A DNA stretch of 64,000 nucleotides from Solibaculum mannosilyticum (GTDB taxonomy: Bacteria > Bacillota > Clostridia > Oscillospirales > Acutalibacteraceae). How positions within the stretch are numbered: position 1 is the first letter of the stretch; every line of letters starts with the position of its first letter. The notes under the pieces are model-generated. The model did not search any database, was not told where the DNA came from, and worked only from the letters and a program-made list of their open reading frames with translations. Where the stretch lies: positions 858,501-922,500 of the forward strand of contig NZ_AP023321.1 of assembly GCF_015140235.1 (NCBI RefSeq), in the 5' to 3' direction. Position numbers and translations under genes: made by a program. This document shows, in pieces, positions 1 through 8,111 of this stretch.

Positions 1-266
1 TCGGTCCATTCAAAATGTTCGCCGTCAGCACAGTCTCCTAGGTTCTGAAGAGTAGAGGGGATGGATCCACCTTTCAGATACTGAAGCCAAATAGATGCGT
101 GGATAGCCTCATTATCGGACGTCTCCTGAAAGATAGCTCCAATTTGTTCATAACCGTCTTTTCGAGCTTGTTCGGCGTAGATTCCGTATTTTGTTCGGGC
201 TTGGGATTCCCCAGCAAAAGCAGCCATTAGATTTGCTTCGGTTCTGCTTCCTTTGAGTTCGGGCAT
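1..266 (-). CDS. rubrerythrin, N-terminal part (runs off window start)
   Basis: The first 88 residues begin MPELKGSRTEANLMAAFAGE and continue through SQARTKYGIYAEQA and DNEAIHASIW, the ferritin-like diiron helices of rubrerythrin (peroxide reduction and oxidative-stress defence in the anaerobe cytoplasm). The family carries glutamate and histidine ligands in these helices; EGES-like 'AGESQAR' and 'NEAIHA' are visible here. The C-terminal rubredoxin-like part lies outside the window, so I cannot say whether it is present. The ATG is preceded by AGGAGG at good spacing. The gene follows the rplJL terminators and appears to be an independent unit. Confidence 0.93.
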   Translation of the reverse strand, partial: MPELKGSRTEANLMAAFAGESQARTKYGIYAEQARKDGYEQIGAIFQETSDNEAIHASIWLQYLKGGSIPSTLQNLGDCADGEHFEWT

Positions 267-349
267 ACAAAATTCCTCCTTTTATGGTTTACACACTGGC
301 ATCGATATTAGTATGGAACCAATCTATCCTAAAAATTCGTGATCTGGAG

Positions 350-389
350 GAAAAAAGAAAATCCCCTACCAGAAAATGACGGTAGGGGA
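350..389 (-). terminator. second rho-independent terminator after rplL
   Basis: Read on the minus strand, a perfect 9-bp stem (TCCCCTACC with GGTAGGGGA) is followed by TTTTCTTTTTT. It stands just beyond the first rplL terminator and insulates the rubrerythrin gene. Confidence 0.75.
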
Positions 390-390
390 G

Positions 391-434
391 AAATAAAAAG
401 CCGGCAACCAGATCTTAAGACCTGATTGTCGGCT
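391..434 (-). terminator. rplJL operon terminator
   Basis: On the minus strand, AGCCG(A)CAA(T)CAG... pairs with CTG(G)TTG(C)CGGCT around a TTAA loop and is followed by TTTTTATTT. It lies about 20 nt after the rplL stop, so rplJL does not run on into rpoB as in the usual Firmicute arrangement. Confidence 0.85.
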
Positions 435-454
435 GAACATGTAGAAATAAAAAC

Positions 455-832
455 TTATTTCACTTCGACGGTAGCGCCAGCTTCCTTCAGCTTAGCTTCC
501 ATAGCGGAGGCATCGTCCTTGGAGACGCCTTCCTTCAGAGCCTTGGGAGCGCCGTCGACCAGAGCCTTAGCTTCCTTCAGGCCCAGGCCAGTCAGCTCGC
601 GGACAACCTTGATAACAGCGATCTTGTTAGCGCCAGCGTCCTTCAGGACAACGTCAAATTCAGTCTTCTCTTCAGCGGCAGGAGCAGCACCGGCAGCAGG
701 AGCAGCGGCAACAGCAACAGGAGCAGCGGCAGAAACACCGAATTCCTCTTCCAGAGCCTTAACGAGCTCAGACAGTTCCAGAACGGTCAGGGACTTAACA
801 TCTTCAATAAGCTTCAAAACTTTCTCAGACAT
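455..832 (-). CDS. rplL: 50S ribosomal protein L7/L12
   Basis: The 125-residue protein has the family's full length. It has an N-terminal dimerisation helix region ([20 protein letters not shown]), an Ala/Pro-rich hinge at about residues 35-55, and the C-terminal factor-binding domain with [20 protein letters not shown] and [12 protein letters not shown]. It forms the ribosomal stalk that recruits translation GTPases. It lies about 60 nt after rplJ on the same strand and ends at a strong terminator. Unusually, rpoBC does not follow. Confidence 0.98.
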   Translation of the reverse strand: MSEKVLKLIEDVKSLTVLELSELVKALEEEFGVSAAAPVAVAAAPAAGAAPAAEEKTEFDVVLKDAGANKIAVIKVVRELTGLGLKEAKALVDGAPKALKEGVSKDDASAMEAKLKEAGATVEVK

Positions 833-891
833 GGTAAAATACCTCCATAAATCATCATTATAAATTTAAACTTGGGACTAAAAATGTGGGA

Positions 892-1422
892 TTAAGCACC
901 TTGCTTTTCAGCAATGGCGTTAAGAACGCGAGCCAGGCCGCTGAGGTTGGCATTAAGCACATACACCAAACCAGTGATAGGGGCGTTCAAGCCGCCAAGA
1001 GTCTTGGCGATAAGGACTTCCTTGGACGGCAGTTTTGCGAGTTCTTCCACACCGGACTTATCCAGCACATCTCCGTCCACAAAACCGGCTTTCAGCTGAA
1101 TGGCTTTATTTTTCTCAGCGCATTCGGCCAAAATTTTAGCAGCGGCAACATAGTCCTCATTGCTCAGAGCGATAGCAGTGCTTCCCGAAAGAACACCGTT
1201 CAATCCCTCCAAGTTGGCTTTCTGAGCAGCCAGACGCAACAGAGTGTTTTTCACAACCATGTATTCCACGCCGGCTTCACGCAGATTCTTACGCAGCTGA
1301 GTATCATCGGCCACGTTGATGCCCTGATAACTTACCACAACACCAGCGACAGCATTGTTCAGCTTCTCAGCCAATTGAGCGACAAATTCCTGCTTCTGCT
1401 CCAAAATCTTCTGACTAGGCAA
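892..1422 (-). CDS. rplJ: 50S ribosomal protein L10
   Basis: The 176-residue protein starts MPSQKILEQKQEFVAQLAEK and contains the L10 core GVEYMVVKNTLLRLAA and the C-terminal helix that binds L7/L12 dimers. It anchors the ribosomal stalk to 23S rRNA. In this family L10 (with L7/L12) also binds its own mRNA leader to limit synthesis, and that leader is recognisable upstream. rplJ-rplL forms a two-gene operon with its own promoter. rplK-rplA, normally directly upstream, lie about 17 kb away on the other strand. Confidence 0.98.
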   Translation of the reverse strand: MPSQKILEQKQEFVAQLAEKLNNAVAGVVVSYQGINVADDTQLRKNLREAGVEYMVVKNTLLRLAAQKANLEGLNGVLSGSTAIALSNEDYVAAAKILAECAEKNKAIQLKAGFVDGDVLDKSGVEELAKLPSKEVLIAKTLGGLNAPITGLVYVLNANLSGLARVLNAIAEKQGA

Positions 1423-1457
1423 TCGATTTCACCTCCGATGAAAAAGGGTAAGTGTGC

Positions 1458-1495
1458 AAAACAAAAGCCCTTCCCACCTGGCCGGCGAAAAGGGC
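1458..1495 (-). terminator. leader terminator in front of rplJ
   Basis: On the minus strand, GCCCTTTTCGCC pairs with GGTGGGAAGGGC and is followed by TTTTGTTTT, between the L10 leader core and the rplJ ribosome-binding site. The position fits an attenuator controlled by L10 binding, although that coupling is inferred. Confidence 0.7.
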
Positions 1496-1534
1496 ATAAC
1501 AGCAAAATGAAACGGCAAAAACCGTCTTTTCTGA

Positions 1535-1600
1535 TGCTCCATTCCTCGGCAGGCTGGTTATCAAACCATTAAGCATTGCGCACCTGCTGTCTTTAGAACT
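1535..1600 (-). promoter_or_regulatory. ribosomal protein L10 leader
   Basis: The minus-strand transcript contains AGACAGCAGGTGCGCAATGC, then CTTAATGG, and closes with CCAGCCTGCCGAGGA. This is the conserved arrangement of the Firmicute L10 leader (Rfam L10_leader), in which AGCAGG pairs with CCTGC. It lies between the promoter and the leader terminator and should mediate autogenous control of rplJL. Confidence 0.88.
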
Positions 1601-1614
1601 TAAACAGCTTTTTT

Positions 1615-1643
1615 ACTTTACCATACCCGATCAAAAAAGTCAA
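1615..1643 (-). promoter_or_regulatory. sigma-A promoter of rplJL
   Basis: TTGACT and TAAAGT are separated by exactly 17 nt on the minus strand, immediately upstream of the L10 leader. This shows that rplJL is transcribed on its own. Confidence 0.8.
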
Positions 1644-1684
1644 GTAAAAGGATGAAAATGTCAGAAAAATTTCTGATCTTACAT

Positions 1685-1724
1685 AAAAACAGGGTATCCT
1701 CTTTTTAAGGAATACCCTGTTTTT
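1685..1724. terminator. bidirectional terminator
   Basis: AAAAACAGGGTATcCC-type arms around a short loop give a long stem with A-run and T-run on both sides. It follows the stop of the SipW-type secreted protein on the minus strand. Confidence 0.8.
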
Positions 1725-1745
1725 AGACAATGCGCTTTGGAATGA

Positions 1746-3209
1746 TTAGTAGCTGACTTGACTATAATCGTTTCCAATTACCTCATAATAAGTGCCGGAT
1801 AGATCGCCTAAAGAGCTTTCATAGTTGAGATTGACATCTTTTAAGCCAATGGTAGAATATCTCATCCGAATGATTTTTCCAGCATCAGTAGAACCTTCTA
1901 CGAAGGTCTTTTTAAAGATGTTATTGGTGATAGAGGCAAAACGTCCATCGCCTTCACGATAGACAGCATTGATTCCATAACCGCCACCGGATGATTCAGA
2001 ATCGTTGTCACAATTCCAGTTTTCAATGGTATTGTTTTTAATAGTGATACTACCATTGGAGTTCCCGGAAATTTGGATCCCACTGTGAGCAACATCCTTA
2101 ATGGTGCATCCCGTCACTACAATAGAGCCGGAACTGCTGCCGACATAAATACCGCTGCCGGTAGTACTGCTGACACCGTCAATAGCACAGTTTTCAACAG
2201 TGAAATTTTCTACCACATCCGCAGCTACATTCAGATGAATGGCGGAATTTGAAGTCTCAGCCATATCTTTAAAATTACAGTTGCGGATTGTGACGTTTTT
2301 AAATCCAGCTTGTTCACCCCAAGCGACCAGGCTGATGCCTTTCTCCACAAAATCAAAATTCTGGATAGTCAGCCCATCAATAGCCGTACCAGCATCCACA
2401 TCCATACCTTTTAGGAGCTTCCCATTGCCGTCCAGAACCATATTGGAAATTGCTTTGGTGTTGGAGGAAAGGTTGATGGTTTCGGCGTCAAAATCGTCGG
2501 ACAACACCACATAACCATTCCCTTGGGACATAGCATCAGCCAGTTCGTCGTTGCTGTTGACGGTGACTGGATAAGGAGCATCCTTGTCGTACTGGTTATT
2601 TCCAAAACCGTCTTCTTCATAAGTATGTTGTTTGGCGACCAGACTCAGATCAGCGCTGAATTCCTTGTTTTGGAACTCATTGCCAGCTTCTTCTTTCATG
2701 CCGTAGTCGAAACGATAGATCTTAGTTTCCCCTTTAAGAAGTGTGCTGTCTATAGTAGTATCTCCCAAACCATTCATATCGTTACGATCGTCTTTTGAAG
2801 TAGGTTGGGCGGATAACTGTGTGATCTCATCCACTTCTTCCAAATTGTACCACAGGGAATCAATTAGGCTTTCATCGCCCGGCTGGATCACAAACTTCAT
2901 TTGAAAATCGAAACTAAGAGTTCCATTGTTTATTACTTTGATATACTTAGAGTTGGAGACGCCAGGCTCCCAATTGACTTCACTGATGAGGGCGGGGGTA
3001 GAATCGTCTTTAAAGCTGCCGATTTCAGTACCAGAGCGGTCGTAACCGATGACGTCCATAAGCAGGGTGCCGGATTGGATACGATTGCCTTTGTTTACAA
3101 CACTGTCTGTAAACCAGGCAAAGGTGGTGCCGGCAAGCATGGCGATACACATGAATACAGCCAATCCGCTTACCAATAATGAGCGTTTTGTAGTCTTGGT
3201 GGTGTTCAA
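1746..3209 (-). CDS. secreted protein with SipW-type signal and parallel beta-helix repeats
   Basis: The N-terminus has a basic stretch (TTKTTKRS), a hydrophobic core and then AGTTFAWFTDSVVNKGNRIQ, the hallmark of SipW-dependent signal peptides of TasA/camelysin-type proteins. Residues 45-215 resemble the TasA-like beta domain (GTLLMDVIGYD, WEPGVSNSKYIKV). Residues 230-450 hold repeated short Asn/Ile/Val-rich strands (IQNFDF, IRNCNF, VENCAI, VTGCTI, IKNNTI), as in right-handed beta-helix (NosD/pectate-lyase-like) folds. It is probably exported and surface- or matrix-associated. The start is TTG with AGGAGG 8 nt upstream. No sipW or tasA homologue lies nearby. No catalytic residues can be assigned. 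Confidence 0.8.
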   Translation of the reverse strand: MNTTKTTKRSLLVSGLAVFMCIAMLAGTTFAWFTDSVVNKGNRIQSGTLLMDVIGYDRSGTEIGSFKDDSTPALISEVNWEPGVSNSKYIKVINNGTLSFDFQMKFVIQPGDESLIDSLWYNLEEVDEITQLSAQPTSKDDRNDMNGLGDTTIDSTLLKGETKIYRFDYGMKEEAGNEFQNKEFSADLSLVAKQHTYEEDGFGNNQYDKDAPYPVTVNSNDELADAMSQGNGYVVLSDDFDAETINLSSNTKAISNMVLDGNGKLLKGMDVDAGTAIDGLTIQNFDFVEKGISLVAWGEQAGFKNVTIRNCNFKDMAETSNSAIHLNVAADVVENFTVENCAIDGVSSTTGSGIYVGSSSGSIVVTGCTIKDVAHSGIQISGNSNGSITIKNNTIENWNCDNDSESSGGGYGINAVYREGDGRFASITNNIFKKTFVEGSTDAGKIIRMRYSTIGLKDVNLNYESSLGDLSGTYYEVIGNDYSQVSY

Positions 3210-3338
3210 TGTATTTTCCTCCTAATTTTACAATTAGCTGCCATTATGAGCTGGCGACGTTTTCCCGCAGCAGCGGTACGCAGGATATGATGATCACCTC
3301 CCATGCAGTACACGACTCCCCACAAAGCAACTAGTTAA

Positions 3339-3367
3339 ATTATACTATTTTTCACCAATTTATTCAA
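3339..3367 (-). promoter_or_regulatory. sigma-A promoter of the SipW-type protein
   Basis: TTGAAT-N17-TATAAT on the minus strand leaves a 5' leader of about 120 nt before the TTG start. The leader can form an imperfect hairpin around GTACTGCATGG/CCTGCGTAC. Confidence 0.75.
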
Positions 3368-3450
3368 GGGTTATATCTTTTTTATTTAATTTTATATTCA
3401 GATATAAACGTCCAAGATATAGACCATGGGATTTGACTGAAAATACATTC

Positions 3451-3479
3451 TGTACAGAGGGATCTCTTTGCGGTACAAT
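3451..3479 (+). promoter_or_regulatory. probable recQ promoter
   Basis: TGTACA-N17-TACAAT lies about 50 nt upstream of the recQ ATG. The remainder of the 3210-3530 interval holds the divergent promoter of the minus-strand gene and no other gene that I can support. Confidence 0.6.
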
Positions 3480-3530
3480 GAAAAGAGGAATTCTAAAATT
3501 GATCGGTAAAGCGAGGAGCGCAAAAAATAT

Positions 3531-5075
3531 ATGACCCTTTCTCCAGATCTGACAGAACAGAAATACAGTACTTTAAAACAAATATTCGGATACGATAGCT
3601 TTCGTCCCGGGCAAGAGGACATCGTCAACCACTTGTTGGGACAAGGGGATGCCTTAGCCGTGATGCCCACTGGTGCAGGGAAATCCATCTGTTATCAATT
3701 GCCGGCCCTGTTGATGCCTGGCGTGACGGTGGTTGTGTCTCCGCTCATCAGCCTGATGAAAGATCAGGTACAGGCGCTTATCCAGATGGGGGTAAGGGCG
3801 GCCTACATCAATTCCTCCCTTACGGAGGGACAATGTAGAAAAGCCCTGTCCAATGCCAGCCAGGGCATGTATAAAATCATCTATGTGGCGCCGGAGAGGC
3901 TGTTGACGCCCAGTTTCCTGCGGTTTGCGCACAGTATATCCATTTCTCTTTTGTGCGTAGATGAGGCTCACTGCGTATCCCAATGGGGACAGGATTTCCG
4001 TCCTAGTTATTTACAAATCCGGGAATTCATCGCAGCACTCCCCAACCGTCCGCCGGTAGGGGCTTTTACCGCCACTGCCACGGCCCACGTCCGCAAGGAT
4101 ATTTTACAGATGCTGGACTTGCAAGATCCCCTGGAGGTCATTACAGGATTTGACCGTCCCAATCTTTACTTTGAAGTGCAGCGTTTGCAGGACCGGGACA
4201 AAATGGCGGCTTTAAAGGTGTATCTGGACGCCCATCCCGACCGATGCGGTATAGTGTATTGTTCCACCCGAAAAAAGGTGGATCAAGTGTACACGCATCT
4301 CACTGATATGGGAGTGTCCGCCGCCCGGTACCACGCTGGTTTGGAGGACTCCTTAAGGCAGCAGAATCAAGACGATTTCCTGTTTGATAAAGTTCGCGTT
4401 ATGGTGGCCACCAATGCCTTTGGCATGGGAATTGATAAATCCAACGTTGGATTTGTGGTCCATTACAACATGCCGTTGGATTTGGAGAGTTACTACCAGG
4501 AGGCCGGAAGGGCCGGACGGGATGGACAACCTGCCGACTGTATTTTACTCTATAGTGCGTCCGATGTGCGCACAGGAAACTTTCTCATTGACAATAGTTC
4601 TCCAAAAGCCGGAGTGGACCAAGAGGAGTTGGAAGCTCTGCGCAACCGTCAGCGGGAGAGGCTCAAGCAGATGACCTTTTACTGTCACAGCAAATACTGT
4701 TTGAGAGGGGAAATGCTCCGATACTTTGGACAGAGGCAAAAACAGCCCTGTGGGAATTGTTCGATTTGCCTGCCCGGCCAGGAAAAAGCCAATGTCGTGG
4801 CGGTACGGGCGGCACAAGAAAAGAAAAGGATTCAGGTGGAGGAGAAGAATCTGGATCCGGAACTGTGGCAAACGCTCAAAAAGTTGCGTCTAGACTTGGC
4901 GCGACGGGCGGGAGTACCGGCCTTTGTGGTGTTCACTGATGCCACATTGCGCCAGATGTGTGCTCTTTGTCCCACAACGGAACAGCAGTTTTTACAGGTG
5001 CCGGGCGTAGGGGCGCGGAAATGCCAGCAATATAGCAAGTACTTTTTGCCTCTTTTTAAGGCGTACAAAGGATAA
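3531..5075 (+). CDS. recQ: ATP-dependent DNA helicase RecQ, short form
   Basis: This is a superfamily 2, 3'-5' DNA helicase of 514 residues acting in recombination and repair. Visible motifs are motif 0 (FGYDSFRPGQ), Walker A MPTGAGKS at 45-52, DEAH at 144-147 with the aromatic loop CVSQWGQDFRPSY, motif V ATNAFGMGIDK at 293-303, and motif VI QEAGRAGRDG at 323-332. The zinc site is C380 with C407, C410 and C413. An HRDC-like domain follows at about 440-514 (LDLARRAGVPAFVVFTDATL, VPGVGARKCQQY). Only about 30 residues separate the zinc module from HRDC, so the RQC winged helix of about 100 residues seems to be missing. It precedes the FliB-like gene by 16 nt, probably in one operon. Confidence 0.93.
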   Translation: MTLSPDLTEQKYSTLKQIFGYDSFRPGQEDIVNHLLGQGDALAVMPTGAGKSICYQLPALLMPGVTVVVSPLISLMKDQVQALIQMGVRAAYINSSLTEGQCRKALSNASQGMYKIIYVAPERLLTPSFLRFAHSISISLLCVDEAHCVSQWGQDFRPSYLQIREFIAALPNRPPVGAFTATATAHVRKDILQMLDLQDPLEVITGFDRPNLYFEVQRLQDRDKMAALKVYLDAHPDRCGIVYCSTRKKVDQVYTHLTDMGVSAARYHAGLEDSLRQQNQDDFLFDKVRVMVATNAFGMGIDKSNVGFVVHYNMPLDLESYYQEAGRAGRDGQPADCILLYSASDVRTGNFLIDNSSPKAGVDQEELEALRNRQRERLKQMTFYCHSKYCLRGEMLRYFGQRQKQPCGNCSICLPGQEKANVVAVRAAQEKKRIQVEEKNLDPELWQTLKKLRLDLARRAGVPAFVVFTDATLRQMCALCPTTEQQFLQVPGVGARKCQQYSKYFLPLFKAYKG

Positions 5076-5091
5076 GGGAGGAGAAAGGTTC

Positions 5092-6249
5092 ATGCGAGTG
5101 ACTTATCCGGACTACTATGAAACATTTCACTGTATCGGTTCGGCATGTAAGGACAACTGTTGTATCGGCTGGGAGATTGATGTCGACCCCGTATCGGCTG
5201 CCCGATACCAGGCGGCCGACGCGGAATTGGGTCAAAGACTTAGAGAGGGTATTCAGTGGGATGATCCACCTTATTTTAAGCGGAAGGAAAAGGAACGCTG
5301 CTGTTTTTTAAATGAACAGAACCTGTGTGATATCCAATGTGCCCTTGGGGAAGAGGGATTGTGTGAGATATGCCGTCAACATCCAAGGTTTCACGAATGG
5401 TTTGGAGACTACAAGGAAAGCGGGTTAGGACTCTGTTGTGAAGCGGTGGGAGCACTGTTGTTTTCCCGGGAAGAACCGGTTTCTTTCGTGCAATCCGATA
5501 TCCCAGAGCCTCCCGATGAAGACGAGCCGGATAAACGTCTCTTGCAGGCAGTGCTGCGCATACGGGAGACCGCATTTGGCATTGCACAGGACCGAGGGCT
5601 GCCGATGGGAATACGTCTTTGCCTGCTGATGGAATTAGCGCAGGCATCCCAGTTCTGTTTGGATCGGGAGGATATGGAATGCCTGGATCAGGTGTGCAGC
5701 CAGTTTTCCTTGATTCAATGCCGCCGGGAGATGGGGGGGATAGTTCGGCTGGAAGAAGGATCCGCATTGGAAGAGACATGGAGAGGCATGTTGCGTTTTC
5801 TCAGGCACCAGACACCGCTGGAATCCTCCTGGCCGGAGAGGATAAGGAGATTAGAGGAAAACGTTTCTAGCCTTTTATCCCAAGCCAGAGATTTTTCCAA
5901 CATCCTAAAGAGCAGGATACAGGAAGTGGAACATCTGGCGGTATATTTTTTGTATCGTTATCTCTTAAAGGCGGCTTACGATGGGGATGTGCTGTCCAAA
6001 ACAGGATTTACTGTGACAAGCTGCCTTACAGTAGGGCTAATGGCAGTGGAGCGTTGGCAGGAAACAGGGGATTTTACCATGGAGGATCACATCCAGTTGG
6101 CAAAGGACTATTCCAAACAAGTGGAATATGATCTTGATAATGTGACGGGATTGATGGAGGCCATGTGGTGCGAACCGTGGGCGGATGTGAGCCATTTGAC
6201 GGGGATGTGCATCAGTCTATTTCCGCCGGACAAAGAAAAAGGATGCTAG
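5092..6249 (+). CDS. FliB-family Cys-rich protein (flagellin lysine-N-methylase-like)
   Basis: The 385-residue protein opens with a Cys-rich N-terminus: FHCIGSACKDNCCIGWEIDV, then RCCFLNEQNLCDIQCALG and GLCEICRQHPR, with a later GLCCEAVGALL. This is the pattern of the FliB / YkgJ-related family. FliB in Salmonella methylates flagellin lysines and probably carries an iron-sulfur cluster. Many non-motile Clostridia carry this family, and no flagellar gene is seen here, so the substrate is unknown. The ATG has GGGAGG upstream, 16 nt after the recQ stop. The stop codon sits inside the 5' arm of the following terminator. Confidence 0.75.
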   Translation: MRVTYPDYYETFHCIGSACKDNCCIGWEIDVDPVSAARYQAADAELGQRLREGIQWDDPPYFKRKEKERCCFLNEQNLCDIQCALGEEGLCEICRQHPRFHEWFGDYKESGLGLCCEAVGALLFSREEPVSFVQSDIPEPPDEDEPDKRLLQAVLRIRETAFGIAQDRGLPMGIRLCLLMELAQASQFCLDREDMECLDQVCSQFSLIQCRREMGGIVRLEEGSALEETWRGMLRFLRHQTPLESSWPERIRRLEENVSSLLSQARDFSNILKSRIQEVEHLAVYFLYRYLLKAAYDGDVLSKTGFTVTSCLTVGLMAVERWQETGDFTMEDHIQLAKDYSKQVEYDLDNVTGLMEAMWCEPWADVSHLTGMCISLFPPDKEKGC

Positions 6250-6275
6250 GCGAATGGCCTAAGCATCCTTTATTT
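6241..6275. terminator. bidirectional terminator overlapping a stop codon
   Basis: GGATGCTAGGC/GGCCTAAGCATCC is followed by TTATTTTAT on the plus strand and by TTTTTC on the minus strand. The TAG of the FliB-like gene lies within the 5' arm. Confidence 0.85.
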
Positions 6276-6290
6276 TATAATGGGACAAGA

Positions 6291-7733
6291 TTACTGTTTA
6301 TCGGGCTGATTGTGGATATCTTTGGAACCTCGTTTTGGAGGGACGAGATGAAATACGCCATTTTGATCACGGCGGAAAGCAGCGCCGTATGGAGCATGCA
6401 GGAGGGGGAGGATATCCTGGTCATAGTTGCAGATGGTGTTGAGATGATAAACTCCCGAATTTTTGGCATCGTCCATGTAGTCTTTGTCTTCATCGCCGGC
6501 GGTGAAACGCCAGCCGCTGTCCCAATTGATATTGTCCGGAGTGGGCTTCTCACGGTAACAGAATCCTACCTTTTGCCCGTCCACTAAAATACGGTCGGTG
6601 GCAAGACATCCTTCTACGCCTCTCCAATTGGTGAGAATAGGACGGATATCCTCTCGTTTGAGATAAAATTCCTTGGTATTGTCCATGCATGCGTTGGGGC
6701 GGTCCGGACGCATGGGAGTCAGTTCGATGCCTTCACCGGAGGACTGAAAACGATGCAGCAGAGCGTTTGCACTGGTGTGCAGTTTATAATCCATCTCCTC
6801 CCGATAAAGGGGGATAAGCTGGTAAAAACGGACGATATCCCCATCCGGAAGGGTACAGGAATCCGCTCCTTTTGCGAATTCACCGGGGGACAACAGCATG
6901 ATACCGCATAATTGAGTATTGTCGGCGAACGGGACTTCACCGGGATTGGAAACGGTATGTCCCCATCCGAGCCAGGATTCTTCTTTTCCTGGCAGACGTG
7001 CCATAATCTTAAGCCACCGCAAAGGCCAGTACCAATCTTCTTGGCTATCGCCTATTTTCCAGTCGGGAGGCAGACAGATCATCATTTCAGCTCTGTCCAG
7101 TTTTTCATTCTGGATCTCCTTGGGCACATTCATCCGATGGGCGCCTGCTCCCATGGTGACTAAGGTATAATAATTGCGTTCAGGGGTCGGCTTGATGACG
7201 CAGATATCTACATGGATGTCCGGAGAATAGAGTTCATGAAAGACATTGTCGTAATTCCCGAAAAACTTGTTGATATGGGCTTCAACCGCATTTAACTCCT
7301 CTTCGGTATACCATTCGGGAGAGACTTTAGATTGAGCGTCGTTGACGCATTTCTCTAAAAATTCCCGGGCGTCGCTCCAGAATTCCTGAGTATCAGGGTC
7401 ATCCGAAATGAGGTTGAGCACTGTTTGGAAATAGGGGATAGCCTCAGCTTCCCGATCCAGGTAATAGAGGGCGTAGCCCATGCGGAAATGCCAGTTGGGA
7501 TCCTGGACACCCTCTTTAGCAGTACTCTGGAGGAGCTCGATAGCGTGTTCCAAAGGCTCTGTCTCACCGTAATCCGCTTTATTCTCATAGGCACGGGCCA
7601 TAAGGCCGATGACAGAATAATCCTGCTCATCTTTTGGTAAGGCTTCCACAGCGTCGATGATTTTTTGAAATTCGTCTTCCTGATGCCAGGTTTCCAATTG
7701 GTCCAGAAAGGCTCTGCGCTCGGTTTGATCCAT
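6291..7733 (-). CDS. TPR-SUFU-DUF2185 protein, possible immunity protein
   Basis: The 480-residue cytoplasmic protein has three parts. Residues 1-130 are helical and TPR-like (IGLMARAYENKADYGE, WHFRMGYALYYLDREAEAIPYF). Residues 145-335 match the suppressor-of-fused (SUFU) domain (VFHELYSPDIHVDICVIKPT, YYTLVTMGAGAHRMNVP, WGHTVSNPGEVPFADNTQL). Residues 360-465 match DUF2185 (LATDRILVDGQKVGFCYREK, DSGWRFTAGDEDKDYMDD, NYDQDILPLLHAPYGAAF). SUFU and DUF2185 domains are known as immunity modules of bacterial polymorphic toxin systems. No toxin gene is adjacent, so the immunity role is inference. The start has GGAGG at good spacing. Confidence 0.78.
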   Translation of the reverse strand: MDQTERRAFLDQLETWHQEDEFQKIIDAVEALPKDEQDYSVIGLMARAYENKADYGETEPLEHAIELLQSTAKEGVQDPNWHFRMGYALYYLDREAEAIPYFQTVLNLISDDPDTQEFWSDAREFLEKCVNDAQSKVSPEWYTEEELNAVEAHINKFFGNYDNVFHELYSPDIHVDICVIKPTPERNYYTLVTMGAGAHRMNVPKEIQNEKLDRAEMMICLPPDWKIGDSQEDWYWPLRWLKIMARLPGKEESWLGWGHTVSNPGEVPFADNTQLCGIMLLSPGEFAKGADSCTLPDGDIVRFYQLIPLYREEMDYKLHTSANALLHRFQSSGEGIELTPMRPDRPNACMDNTKEFYLKREDIRPILTNWRGVEGCLATDRILVDGQKVGFCYREKPTPDNINWDSGWRFTAGDEDKDYMDDAKNSGVYHLNTICNYDQDILPLLHAPYGAAFRRDQNGVFHLVPPKRGSKDIHNQPDKQ

Positions 7734-8061
7734 GGTTATATTCCTCCGTTTTTCTGTAGGATGCAGCTTACTAATCTAAAACAAAAGCCCTGCGACGTTC
7801 TGCATTTACCAAATGGTGCAGGACGCGGCAAGGCGCGGCAAAAAGCCGATCCAATTGTTTTGAATATTATATTGAAAAGAAAGACCCTTTTGGGATATGC
7901 TACAATTTATCATCGCGAATAATCTCCTCAATGGGACTATTTTACCATACTGCGAAGGGAAAGTCGAATGTTTTCGCATGAAAAACGAAGGTTGTATACT
8001 TTTAAATAAAAAACAGGTGCTTTTTCCAGCACAAATATACAGGAGATATTCCCTAAGAAAA
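7734..8061. other. intergenic stretch without a supported gene
   Basis: An imperfect hairpin (GCGTCCTGCACCATTTGG with ATGCAGAACGTCGC on the minus strand, followed by AGGGCTTTTGTTTT) lies just upstream of the SUFU-protein gene and could be a leader terminator. I see no convincing promoter pair or coding sequence in the rest. Confidence 0.4.
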
Positions 8062-8098
8062 CAACCAGGATGAGTTACATTTGAACTCATCCTGGTTG
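8055..8098 (-). terminator. terminator of the isomerase-acyl-CoA synthetase gene
   Basis: Perfect 15-bp arms (CAACCAGGATGAGTT with AACTCATCCTGGTTG) are followed by TTTTCTT on the minus strand, 14 nt beyond the stop codon. Confidence 0.85.
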
Positions 8099-8111
8099 CG
8101 TAAATGGATGT

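Noticed and set aside
3209-3305. Possible 32-codon upstream ORF (MGGDHHILRT...) in the leader of the SipW-type gene
   Set aside because: Its ATG has no ribosome-binding site and the peptide has no leader-peptide features. The overlap with the real start is probably chance.
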